NCBI RefSeq assembly: GCF_032854445.1
Contig: NC_088299.1
Location: 5,371,001-5,435,000 of the forward strand
Reading direction: 5' to 3'
DNA length: 64,000 nucleotides
DNA from: Liolophura sinensis
Lineage: Eukaryota; Mollusca; Polyplacophora; Chitonida; Chitonidae
The notes beneath the pieces were generated by a model, which saw only the letters and a list, made by a program, of their open reading frames with translations, was not told the origin of the DNA and searched no databases. Both the position numbers and the translations under genes were made by a program. Of the stretch, positions 37,551-49,400 are shown in pieces; position 1 is the first letter of the stretch, and every line of letters begins with the position of its first letter.

Positions 37551-38450
37551 AACTGATCAAAACACAGCACAACTGACTTTTTCAAAGTTGTGTTGCTTTT
37601 TTTAAGTTATTTGTTTTTCTAACCGTGTCATTTTTACGGTTTCGTAGTTTTCAAAATGCGCGGGTGTATTTTAATCTCTCTGGACCTGTTCTTCTAGACT
37701 TCGCTGAATTAATGTCAACTTGATAAGCCTAGCTATATAATCTTTATAGAAAAAGACCTTTAACAATTGAAGCAGGCATGAATTAGTAGACTACTTTAAA
37801 CTATACATAAATATTCTTTCATTTTTTTTTAGATATTTATGAAGAGAGTTAAAGGCGTTCAAACGTCTGAATTCTAAGGAGAGCTTTATGGACTGCACTA
37901 ATAGGACGTTACAGGAAGTTTTTCCAGCTCTAATCACGACATTGAATGTTGAATAACTCTTTTTACCCATGAATAAAATATTACTGAAATAATGTTCTCA
38001 AGAATTCCTTGCTTCTGGTCAACATCAGGAAAAAAGTTGATGTGACGTCAGAGTTCCTAGATAACTTAAATATCTGAGTGCCTTTCCCCAACTCTTCAAA
38101 AAACTCTAAAAAATAAATAAAATAAATGAAAGTCATTTTATGCATAGTTATCAGTAATCAGTTGTCTTTCTGATGAACCTTATTTCACATTTATCTTTTC
38201 TTGTACTTAATAAAGATTAGAACCACATAATCGACAAAGTAAACATACACAAACATACGTATTAAGACAAGACAATTAAGCTTCCCTTTAAAGACCTACA
38301 GGGTTATATTAACCAGTCTTCGTTTCAAACCGTCATGTAAGCTAAATCTGATTTCATTGCATGATATCTGCTTGGAAACCTTGTTGAAGTCCATAATCAT
38401 AATTCAGATAATATCCGATAACTAATGCTTTTAGCTGTGCTGCAGAAGGC

Positions 38451-38535
38451 CTGTCAGCTGGGATTGAACTCACAGCGACTGCCGTCGTATAAATGAAGTG
38501 CCCATGAGTATGGCGTTGAATGACAATTAAATAAT
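38451..38535. mobile_element. Chimeric SINE fragment
   Basis: CAGCTGGGATTGAACTCACA matches the minus-strand head of family 1. It is joined directly to CCGTCGTATAAATGAAG and GAGTATGGCGTTGAATGAC, a plus-strand 3' domain. This join cannot come from one intact copy and points to rearrangement. Confidence 0.5.
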
Positions 38536-39059
38536 ATTGGCTTCGTGCTTAGTCATTGATAGGATACGCAAATATATGATGTCGGACCACAACAAAGGGA
38601 GATAACCTACTCAAGAGACACATTTGACGCCGTCTGCAGGATTCGAGAATATATCTGTACTCCACGTGACTGTTGTTGTCCAATGAAAAGCGGAGTATTT
38701 TGTCTGATGCGGGATACATACAGTTCCCTCTCCCCTGCTGTGGGCTGCCCCTCCCTATGCCACGCCGTCGGTTTCCTTAATCCATTTAACTTACTGGTAA
38801 CCGTTACTTCAGCATATATAATTAAATGCGAAAGGTTGTTGGCTGCAATATATAAAACACCAATAAAATATAAGCATATGTTTCTTGAAATAATAAATAT
38901 ATTTCGGCTTTCGAAACAGAGCGTTATATAGGCCTCAATAATTTATTACTCGGGAAACCAGGCAATATTTTAGGCCTGCATAAGTTTTGCCGCGCAGTCA
39001 AAGAATAAATTTGTTAAAGGACACTTACTTAAGGACATATTCAAGATGCGATAGCTATC

Positions 39060-39145
39060 ACATTTATAAGTGGTGAGAAACCTTAGCCGACATTTGGCAA
39101 GTTACTGACGGAATTTTCAAACATGTAACGTACCTATATGGACAC
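39060..39145 (-). mobile_element. SINE family 3 fragment
   Basis: ATTTGGCAAGTTACTGACGG then AACATGTAACGTACCTATAT match the copy at 13671-13740. Confidence 0.5.
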
Positions 39146-40817
39146 GACACTGGTTTTCTTTTTCTTCGCCCAACGGCCACACACGCGTCGTTGGTCCCTA
39201 ATTCTCACTGGGAATGAAAGCATGGGTATATGCAAAGTCCATGTCCAAGGACAGGTTTGAACCCCGTCTCGTGTGTACATGTACATGTACCATACCGCGA
39301 TTGAAAAGCATGCGTCTCTGTCCACTATAGACCATTGCAGGTTTCCCAAAGAATACATGCTTCAAACTCATAAATTTCCAAAAGGTCAATGCAGTTAGGA
39401 TTTAATCAAAAACCGGGTAATCTCGCCAGAAGTCAGCTCGGGCAACACGAAAGAAAGATTGGCGAATAACACAGCGGACTATCAGGTTTCTTGGATGCAA
39501 TTTGTCCGCCTTGGTTATTTCCATGTAATAAAACAGCACTGTCCAAAGCCCCGGATCCGCACTTCACTGATTTAATGGGTCGTAATTTCAACCATACGAC
39601 AGGCTGCACAGAAGAGGATGGCGTTAAATCTGATTTCAGTGGGCGATTAATACGATGATCTAATTGATTTTTCTTGCCTCAGTTCAGATTGAAATCGATG
39701 CGTGGGTATATATTGGCATGATTGGCCGGTCATAGATCAGTGAGTATACAGATCTATGCAGGTTGGTTCTACAGTGCCTGTAATGCGACATTTTTCTCTC
39801 GCTTTCCGTTCCATTTATTACGTTGCGTGTTTTCTGATGCATAATTGTATGATTTTTCGTCATTCATTACCACCGCCCATAGGTAAAGACAGACCTATTG
39901 TTAGGTTACTTTACTGGTACAGCGCTGCTTGGTAGCCTAGACAAACTAACGAAATCTCAGTGATGAAAAGCCTCTCCAACTAACACGAGAACTGGGTTCG
40001 AACTACCGGCCAGATCATTGGTCCAAGTTTTTAATGGACAATGGATTTGTCCGTCATGTTGTAGGCTAGGCCTAATAGAAAAAGAAGAAAAAAAAGAAGG
40101 AAATTCTTTCCCCAAAGTGAAAGACACATGACCTAGCTTAACATTCCTCAGATAATTTGCATATGTACTGAATACTGCTTAACCGCATATGCCTAAAATG
40201 TAGGCTAGCCATTTTTATAAATGGAAAAGATGGAAAAGATCTAGGTAGGCCGAGGCCTATATAGGCCCTATTATGCCTTATATGCAGGCCTCCTTTTTTC
40301 TATACGTAAGTTTAGGGTCTACCGGATAAGAAAATGTCCAAATTCAGAGACCAGGCGGTTAACGCTACAGTATGTAATTTTCTATTTTAAAAATTAACGG
40401 TTTCATTTTTATACTCAAAGGAGAGAGCTAACTCCCGTTAGGCTTTCATTCGTGACATTCTAACAGCCAAGCGGTCTAAGGGAGACAACTTCTGGTCATC
40501 TTTAACCTTGGACGTTTCTGCGAGTAAGAGCTCGATCGGAAACTTGTTAAACGGTAATCATTTGTAAAAGGAATATTCGGAGCAATTTCATAACCATCTA
40601 AACTACTGATGCGCTCTTAATGAAAGTCAACTGCCATGGACATCACATCCCAAGTGTTGTAGCTGGACCTATATTGGTGCAAACCGGAAGTATATTAATT
40701 TTACCTCCCTTTTGTTTTTCGCAATGAGAAAGTCAGAATTGGCGAGGGGAATTGGGGGCTAACTTGTTGGCGGCGGGGAGGAGCCGAGGAGGGGCTGGGT
40801 TAGGGGGCGCTGGTTGG

Positions 40818-41435
40818 CCATACATTTTCAATCGAATATCCAGATTACTAACAAAATACAGAAAAAAAACCGAACTGACTTTAGCATGGGTTCCAGCGCA
40901 CGTTAATATTCGAGGAAATGAAATTGCAGATCAGGCAACAAAATCGAGTCTACAGGAATATCAACAAGATATAGACGTCCCCCTGAGCCAAACTGAAATA
41001 TATACATTGATCAATACCCAAATTAACAATCAGTGGAAAGAGGAATGGGATAAAGAATCCCGCGGACGGTGGCACTATAAAATATTAAACGGAACGATTA
41101 CAAAATTAAATTCGTTCCAATTACTGAATAACCAAAATGACAAAAATATATCACGCCTGAGACTAGGGAAAACAGGGCTCAAAGCACATCTAGCAACTAT
41201 AATCCAAAATTCTTCACCAACTTGCCCAGCCTGTCAAGAGCATAATGAAACCATAGAGCACTATTTGCTACAATATATTAAACACAGAAAAGAACGAAGA
41301 CGATTGACAGAATGCCTGAAAATCTACAAATGTGAGCTTGATCTTCAGGCTATCCTTAACCCCAAACCACATCTGAGAGCACAAATTTTTTCATTACCAA
41401 AAGAATACATAAAATCGACCGGTTACGAAAGTTGA
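40818..41435 (+). pseudogene. Non-LTR retrotransposon ORF2 C-terminus, RNase H domain (5'-truncated)
   Basis: An uninterrupted frame of about 205 codons ends at TGA 41433-41435. It carries the C-terminal part of a LINE ribonuclease H domain: WVPAHVNIRGNEIADQAT has the catalytic-site histidine (codon 40899-40901) and the late aspartate in the expected spacing. A zinc-knuckle-like CPACQEHNETIEHYLL region follows; in its usual form the last ligand is a cysteine soon after the leucines, but here the stretch reads QYIKH and that cysteine is missing. No reverse transcriptase or endonuclease is upstream, no ATG opens the frame, and G-rich sequence precedes it, so this is a 5'-truncated insertion. 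LINEs with RNase H belong to groups such as I, Nimb, LOA and R1; I cannot choose the clade. The intact frame suggests a fairly recent insertion. Confidence 0.8.
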
Positions 41436-41453
41436 ATCTAATTAAACACTATT

Positions 41454-41686
41454 GACTAACAACGGCTATACCTTGGTTCTGAGGGCCGTTTCTGCTCTGG
41501 TCAACAATACGTCACTATTCTCTGATTAAAGAAAGTGCATTTTCCGAAATTGTCAAACACATATAGGGGCCTACTAACAACGGCGATACCTTGATTTTGA
41601 GGGCCGTTTATTCCACAAATACGTAATTCCTTCCTACAATTTTATTCCCAACCATATCGGCGAAACCTTCATCTTGAGGACCAGTA
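41454..41686 (+). repeat. Short direct repeats downstream of the LINE ORF
   Basis: A unit of about 38 bases (AACGGC-ATACCTTG-TTCTGAGGGCCGTTT) occurs at 41454-41492 and 41573-41610. A decayed third copy lies at 41658-41686. They sit directly after the ORF stop and are probably the element's 3' untranslated region. Confidence 0.6.
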
Positions 41687-41689
41687 AAA

Positions 41690-43029
41690 CATCTATGAAC
41701 CGGATTTGCAAAAACATAGCACAAGAAAACAATGTAACCACAGAAGCTGATTACTGTAGTGATTAATAAAATTTCTCCATTTACTAATTCTCCCACTCGT
41801 TTGTTGTTATTATCTATTCTTATTAGTTGATATTTATTTTCTATTTATTTACAAATGTGAATATGATCACACGAGGGCAGACCCTTTATCAATTTTTGAT
41901 TGGTAGCTGTACAACTAATATGCTCCTGAGTATCTGTTTGATCAAATATCTTCTTGCTTAAGATATACACTATCTTATAAACAAAACCCCGTCGCTTATC
42001 AAAACTTAACCTTCAGGTAACTCGGCAAATTTCGGCCCACATTTATAACACAAAAATCCATAAAAAAATTAACATGAAGCTGATAAACAACCAATTGGCC
42101 ACCTTCTGGAGACATAGGGGACTGATCCGACCAGAAAAGCAAATTCTAACCAATGACGGAGAGCACATAAACACTCTAGGCCAGGAACTGTTCTAACGGT
42201 CTATGAAACGTGCTGTCTGCGCCGCCATGGGAGGCCACGAATAAAAACTGGAAATAGAAAAGGAAATCAACTAAAGTAGAAGAAGACAGGAAAAACAATA
42301 AGAAGACCCAAGGGACGAAAGAGAATTAACACCAAGGAAACGAAGACCAGAAGCATGAAAGACATCATAACAATAGGACTATCTCTTGTTTCAACTAAGT
42401 AGATGAGGCCTGACATCCTTGCACCTCAGTTATACTTGTCGCACCTGTTACAGGCACAGGTTTCCAGTACGCTGGTTTTTCCTGGACGGCGCCCGGTATA
42501 AGTGGCGGGAGCACCTGAACTCCACGTCACAGAGTAGGAAGCCGGAGAACAAAACTGGTATCCAATAAATAAAAGCATTAGGCCCCTACTTTTGTTTTTT
42601 TTACTGTGTCATTTTCTGTATAGGCAACTCAATGTAATTCTGTAATGTTGATCTATGTATTTCTAACATAAAGATATCGTAAATCTTTGTAAATAGCTTA
42701 CCATTTATCCCCTTTCTAATAAATAACCATGGCAGTATTTGAACTTATACAATAAGCTATATACAAAAAGGATGAATTCCAGCAACTGACTCATGTAGCC
42801 TACATATGTGAATAGTATACCAACGCACTGCCATTATCCACCAAAAATATTCATGTGTTAATAAAAAATAAAACACTGATTTGATGGGCCACGATATCCG
42901 CCAGGAAAGTGACCCTAAAACCAGTATTTAAACCAAACAGATTTATTTATTTAATCCTGTGCTTCAGCCGAATCCAGTCTTTAGTTAGGGTTTTTGCATG
43001 TTCCATTCAGGTGTTGTGGCGCGTATGAC
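41690..43029. other. Intergenic between LINE remnant and CYBA
   Basis: Holds the 40-codon frame at 42073, a purine-rich stretch (42240-42360) and AATAAATAAA near 42563. No gene identified. Confidence 0.4.
42073..42195 (+). other. Short unassigned open frame between LINE remnant and CYBA
   Basis: An ATG-initiated frame of 40 codons ends in TAA, just before a purine-rich stretch (42240-42360). The predicted peptide is hydrophilic and I recognise no family. It may belong to an old retroelement, given its neighbours, or be chance. Confidence 0.15.
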
Positions 43030-43164
43030 TCAAACGAGGAAGTGCGTGTGAACGAAAGTTTGAAATATTTCAACTTATTTAAAGACACACGGAAGTAAGA
43101 TTGAAGTCAGTTTAACTTGAAACGACTGAGATACTTCGACTGTCTCTAACAACAAGAGACAAAG
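43030..43164 (+). promoter_or_regulatory. CYBA 5' flank / 5' UTR with TATA-like and ETS-core motifs
   Basis: Within 140 bases of the start codon there is a TATTTAAAG box near 43077-43084. There are also two GGAA cores: GAGGAAGTG around 43036-43044, and CGGAAGT around 43090-43096. ETS-family factors such as PU.1 are known regulators of phagocyte oxidase genes in mammals. Use of these sites here is an inference, and no transcription start is visible. Confidence 0.25.
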
Positions 43165-43222
43165 ATGGGGCAAATAGAATGGGCGATGTGGGCAAACGAG
43201 CAGGCCATAGTCAGCTCAGTTG
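43165..43222 (+). CDS. CYBA: CYBA exon 1 (coding part)
   Basis: Encodes residues 1-19 plus the first base of codon 20. The first ATG opens MGQIEWAMWANEQA. The donor is a strong GTAAGT at 43223, so the intron is in phase 1. The 5' untranslated part lies upstream and its start is not known. Confidence 0.95.
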
Positions 43223-43411
43223 GTAAGTAACACCAGCATTTAAACACTGAAATTTAGTGTGGCTCCTTTACCAGAGTCGAGTTCGTTTTTCATGTTCGTA
43301 GAAACCTTCTCTCAGTAACCCCTGGCTGACGTTACAGTTGCATTCCACAACTGACTGGGGACGTAAGGGTCTTACTAAACATGGAACAGCAGTGAAGAGC
43401 TCAACAGTATT

Positions 43412-43495
<84 letters not shown>

Positions 43496-46400
43496 ACAAA
43501 GAAAGAGGCAATACAGATAGGCACAATTTCTGATAAATGTCACACCAGGAGATCGACCTTTAAAGGAATGACTTGCAGCTTCCACAAATATTGAAATGTC
43601 TGGATTAAGAAACATAATGCCAGTAATTTTATCTATAGCTACATTTATAAATCTAAGTGATTATTCAAAACCTCTCTTTAAAAATATTGCTGGACTGGAG
43701 GAGTGTCATAGCCTTCTCATAATCTTCAGTTTGAGGTGGCAGCTTTTCAACTGGTGGGTCATTTATATTAGCCCCAGGTTTGCTCTGTAGGCCTGTAGTG
43801 GACTGGCATGGTTCACTGTGAAAATCAGGTCTTTTGACCATTATTGAGATGGAGTCTTTGATTCAATGGTTTACCGTTTACTGACTCGGGCACCCTGGTT
43901 CCTCCACCCATAAACCTGACATGACTACTGTCATATAAGTGCAAAATTCTTAAGTACAGTGTTAAACATCGATCAAATATATACATATTCAAGATCTATA
44001 TACATGTATCATTTTAAAAATGTTAAGCAGATTCAAGGGTTCCCATAATTACTGGCCAGTCATTGTATGACATGTATGAAGTTACTAATATATATAGGAA
44101 TGTTTGTGAGCTAAAGTTAAACTTGTTAAAAAAAATCAGTGGCTTATCCTGGGTACTCCTGTTTCCTCCACCCACAAAACCTTATTATGGCATTTAGCAA
44201 CAACAAAATAAATAAACCTATAAATATTGCCTGATTTTAATTGGTTAAGCTAGAAAGATGACTAACCTATCCTTCATCAAGGCAGACTTATAGAGTCATA
44301 GAGTTGTACCTTTTTATGAAAATCCCTTTAAACCACTTTGGTGGAAAATGTGGTTTCCCCTTTCATGAGAATCACACATACATGCCTATGCATACAAACA
44401 AGTCAATCCAACCACTGCCAGGACATATTTATGTTATATAGAAATAATTTTCTTTTTCTTTTGTTTCAGTGACGATATTAGGAGGAATAATAGCAATTGC
44501 AGGACAGTTTAACCGCTGGCAAATTGGCATATATGCCATGTATCTTTTACACACAAGGTGCAAACACTTAAACTCTGTACCGTATGTCACCTAAACTTTG
44601 GTATGTAAAAAAGTGCATAAAAGCCTTAAAATGATACCTTTGATGACGACACATATAGTTTTTTTGATACCGATAGGCAATTAGTGAAACTTCCAAAAGA
44701 AAAAAAAAAACTTTCAGAATTGTGCCATATCTGTGAAACATTTAAGTGAAATACATTTCATGTAAATGTAGATGTGAATATAATATATGATGACACAGCA
44801 GTTACCATGGTTACATCTATTGACAGGGAGGTTGTGAATTCAAAGTGTCTTGTCACCAAAGGTTAAAAAACCAGCCTTACCAAATCTTCGACCTGTGATG
44901 TGTTAAAAGTGTCAGGTTTTATTTCCTGACATTAATTTGCTGATCTGTTGTCTTAGCGTTTTCTTCAGGAACTTCTCAGCTTTTTAACATTCAGCTCCTC
45001 AAATTTTCTCATGCCTACACATGCCTACTATAAATAACTAGAAGTGAGTCTTTTTTTATACCAAATGTTGTACAATATATTTACCTGGCATTTTTGACAT
45101 GATACAGTAGAATCTTTTGTACCTTTCCTGCCATTAGTGGTAAAAGAGCTCAAATTTAGAACTCCCCTATTGATTGGTAAAATGTATATCAGTTTTTGAC
45201 TGGTCGTAAGATTTTGTCATTTACCTTCAAGTTTAAGAGTATGTGGGAAGGTCTGGCAGCAACCTGCGGATGGTTGTCGGTTTCCTCCCTCCATATTACT
45301 GGTCGCTGTCATATAAATGAAATATTCTTGAGTGCACCATAAAACACCAATCAAATAAATAAATAAATAAATTTTTTAGAAAGTCATTCTGTATATTTAA
45401 AGATTCCTGAAAAAAGTGTGTTTTGAAAGGCAGCTAAATGTGATAAAATGTCACCCTTGATGCTGAAAGTTGCAGTTTTTCAAAGGGATATCACACAACC
45501 TTCCAAACAACATCATAACACCTTTCTAAGATCAGTGGGATCTTGCAAAGTGAACAGTTTACATGTATTGGTATGGATAAAATGTTATTTCAAATACACT
45601 TGACTACCTCACAGATTAAAGAACATTTATATACATGCATAAACTAATTCTTCAACTTTTTTTAACCACCTCTGCAACCAGTATTTTGACACATTCCAAG
45701 AGAACTATGGGACATAGAGAAATAATTTCCATTGTGTTAGGAAGCTTACATCTTTTGTGACACAAACAGATGAATTCGGGGTTTTTAGTAATAGTTGTAT
45801 CGATAAATTATACTGAAAAAAGTGCTTGAGTTGTTGGAAAGGTTGATGATTTACAGCGCATTTATATATTACTATATACAGAGTTTACAATTACATGAGT
45901 GGTAAGGTCTTCCAGCAACCTGCAGATGGCCGTGGGTTTCCCCTGGACTCTGCCCGGTTTCCTTCCTCCATAATGCTGGCCACCATTGTATAAGTGAAAT
46001 ATTCTTGAATACGGCGTAAAACACCAATCAAATAAATAAATAAATAAATAAATACAGTTACATGTATACAGGTGTGAACCCAGTGGGGAGAATACAAATG
46101 TAGACAGCACTGGACTGTGTTGTGATTTACATGATGCTGTGTCATGCAGAGTCATTTCCTTAACTAACTGATGAACAGATCTGTGGGCTTTCTGGTCTTC
46201 CTGCTTGAGTACCCGCGGGGGAAGAGACAGAAGGGAAATACAATAGAAAGAATGTAAGTAAGAAGTATTTCAAACAAAGACTCTGTTGTTACAGTGTTGG
46301 AGTTACTGTGGTTACTCTAAGTGGGGTGTTTGCTCGCAGTAACAGTTTTGATACTAACGAGACACTGATGATCACTTGTAGAATAGCTTTGTCATGTCAT

Positions 46401-49400
46401 ATCAGCATATTAAAGGGAGACAACTCCTTGTTACTGCTTTCATTTTACCTTTGTATACATATACATACATACATACTGTATGAGGTTAATTTTAGCAGGT
46501 GACAAAATTACTGTCACACATGCAGTGTAATAGGCATTTGTCATAATTATGATGATATAATTTTCTGTGTGTATTGTGCGCTGTTTAACATTGGAGCTAG
46601 TGTGCTTGTATCCATATCCTTCTGAGTTGGCTGCGGGTGTATAAAATTAGGAGGTTTGTGTGGGGTTCAAATCCAACCTTAGTCCAGGAATTGAAATAGT
46701 CTTTTTTTCTTATATTATTTTTATCAACAATTTTATGGCTATTTGTGCAGTCTAACATTCACTAAAGACTAACTGTCTTGTAACACCAGTATCAATGTCA
46801 CATATTTAACTCATGTGGAGGAAAGTTTGTCAGTAACTTGTTAACGGTCAGTGGTTTACCACGGGCTGTACATTTTCCACCAGGTGTGAAACTGACAAAC
46901 ATAAGTTGAAAATTCTTGAATTAAGAATTAAACAATAGTCAAAAAAACGTATAGGCTAAGCATTCAATATACATGTACACGTATATGAATATAACATATT
47001 TACAGGTATCAACAGTACATGACCAGAGTAATCCGTTGCGGTGGCCCAGTCACCAGAAATTACTACGTGCGATTTGTACTTCATTTGGTGTGAGTAACTC
47101 CATGGATGAGTGACTGAGTGACTCAGTGTAAAAAATCATTTGGCTGCATTCAAGTAAGAGGTCATATTCTGAATAAAAGGGTCATGTTCAAAACAAAAGG
47201 GTTATGTTTAAAACAAGAGGGCTATGTTCAAAACAAGAGGGTCATGTTCAAAACAAACACATGTAGCTCTAATAAAAGTTGTTTTCAATTTTAATACGCA
47301 TGTATGTTCAAGATGCATATTAAAATTTATTCATGCAATTGTTTTTTTTTATAGAATTTGTGTGCCATTAGTTTTCATTTTACCCACACTACTTGGCGGG
47401 GCGAGCCTGTTGATCACAAGTGCAATCTACTTTGTGGTAAGTACATGATTATTACCTTCGTCACAGAAGATCATGTCCTTGCCAGCATTTGTTTCTCTAC
47501 CTGTCTGTCTGCCTGTTAGAAATGTTTAAGGAAAAGGGTATGCCCCAATATGGAAGGAATTTTGTGCAGAGATCTATGGACCTTAGACTAAGGACAAACT
47601 CATTAAAGTTTTGTGGTGGTTCCGTTTGGGATGTATCTCTGCAAATTTTTATAAACAACTCTTCACTGTTAACCGTTAAATTTAGGACAAAAATGTAAAA
47701 TATCATCGTTGACTGAAATGGATACATTTTGCTGGGATAGAGGTGTGCACTCCTACCAGTATTATATGTATATTCTGTACTTTGCTAATTTGTATGGCAA
47801 GACTGATCTTAAGTCATTGTAAATCTTGAAACTTTTCAGTCACTGTAAATCTTGAAACTTTTCAACCACTAAAACACTTTTTTTTCAGTGGAATTTATAC
47901 ACACAACTATTACGGAAATGATGCTAAAAATGATTTGTTTGTGCCATTATAGATGCATACTTCATAAATCTGTGCAAATTATTTCTCTACACCCCATAAT
48001 TCTCCGCGAATGTTTCAAAATATTGTTTGTGGAGGTGATTGAAAAGGTTGAAGATTTAGGGTACATGCTACACATACATGTATGTGATCCCCTGTTGTAG
48101 ATCAGGATTAAATTTTATGTCAGTTTTGTGTATTATATTAAAATTAAGTTTGCTTGAGGCCATAACACATGATTTTGGGATTTCTGAGAATTTGCCAACA
48201 TATCTAATACTTTATATCCCCATTATTCTTACCTTACGTTTTTCTCCAGAGCTGTGGCTACACATAAATCCAAATCTATCAGTTAATAAATTATTTTGGT
48301 TGCCTAGCAACAACATCAGTGTGATCAGAGCCAAAAAGATGATCCCCTTCATTCCTTCTCCATTTATGTTCTGGTTTTTTTTTTTATATTTAGTGTATTA
48401 GTATTAATCTTGCAATATTACATGTATGAATGCTAATAATAAAAGAAATAACATGCAGTTTTATATTGCATTTTCAAAATCTTTATGTGCTGTCAAAGTT
48501 CAGAGTTTGACTGGATTATTCATCTGCTGAGGTTAATACAAGACCGTGAAAAGCATGGAAATTGAAAATACCTTCGGACGTTCTTGTAGTTGGGCCTGGG
48601 AAAGCCTCGAAATTCAGAAGCACTTGACACACATACTGTGGGCTGATCACTAAATTGACTACAGAACCAATTTAAGTACCGTATGTAGTATACTGACATT
48701 CCCTTGAGGAAATTTATTTTTCTGTAACTTGGAAATTGCTTGAGTGAGTGAGTGAGTCCTTGGGGTTTAACGTCGTACTTAACAATTTGTCAGTCATGTG
48801 ACGACGAAGAAATTGCTTGACATGCAGCACCAAGCTGTCACGGTGTATATGTACAAGTTCAGGTCCTATTGTCATTTTACGTTGATTTAGGCTTGTCTAA
48901 CTGTGAAATAGTTATTCCAAGCCTACCAATTAGGCGTATTTGGTTTATTTGCCCTAAATGACGTAAAATTTCACCCCACAAAAAGTGCAATTTTAAAGAC
49001 AAAGAAATGTCTCAAAATATTACTTTTCGTGCAGAAACATACAAATTTCCAGTAAAATACCATCCCATTTTCCAAGCAAACCTGAAAGCACCATTCCAAA
49101 ATCTATACACCTCTCTGAATCATGAAAAATGGGTAAGTTAGTCATGGACAAAATATTTATTTGATCTGTTGATTAGTGGTTTACATTGTACTCAAGAGTA
49201 TTTCACCTAAACAACAGCGGCCAGCATTATGCTGGTTGAGACCCACGACCATCCACAGGCTGCTGGCAGTCCTTTCCACATACGGCCGAAGAGGAAGGCA
49301 GCAAACATTGGACTTGAACTCAGAGCAACCACATTGGTGAGGAGGCCTCTGGGTCATTCCTGCACACTGGCACAATAACCAGATGGACTACAAAGCCGCA

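Larger units (their letters stand above)
37551..40817. other. Intergenic, nothing but SINE fragments
   Basis: Only the fragments at 38451 and 39060 were recognised. GGGAGACAAC near 40480 and its near-inverse TTACCTCCCTTTT near 40703 may be ends of another small element. Confidence 0.35.

Noticed and set aside
43268-43615. 115-codon - strand frame with an isoleucine-tyrosine run
   Set aside because: It is the translation of the (TA)n tract in CYBA intron 1.
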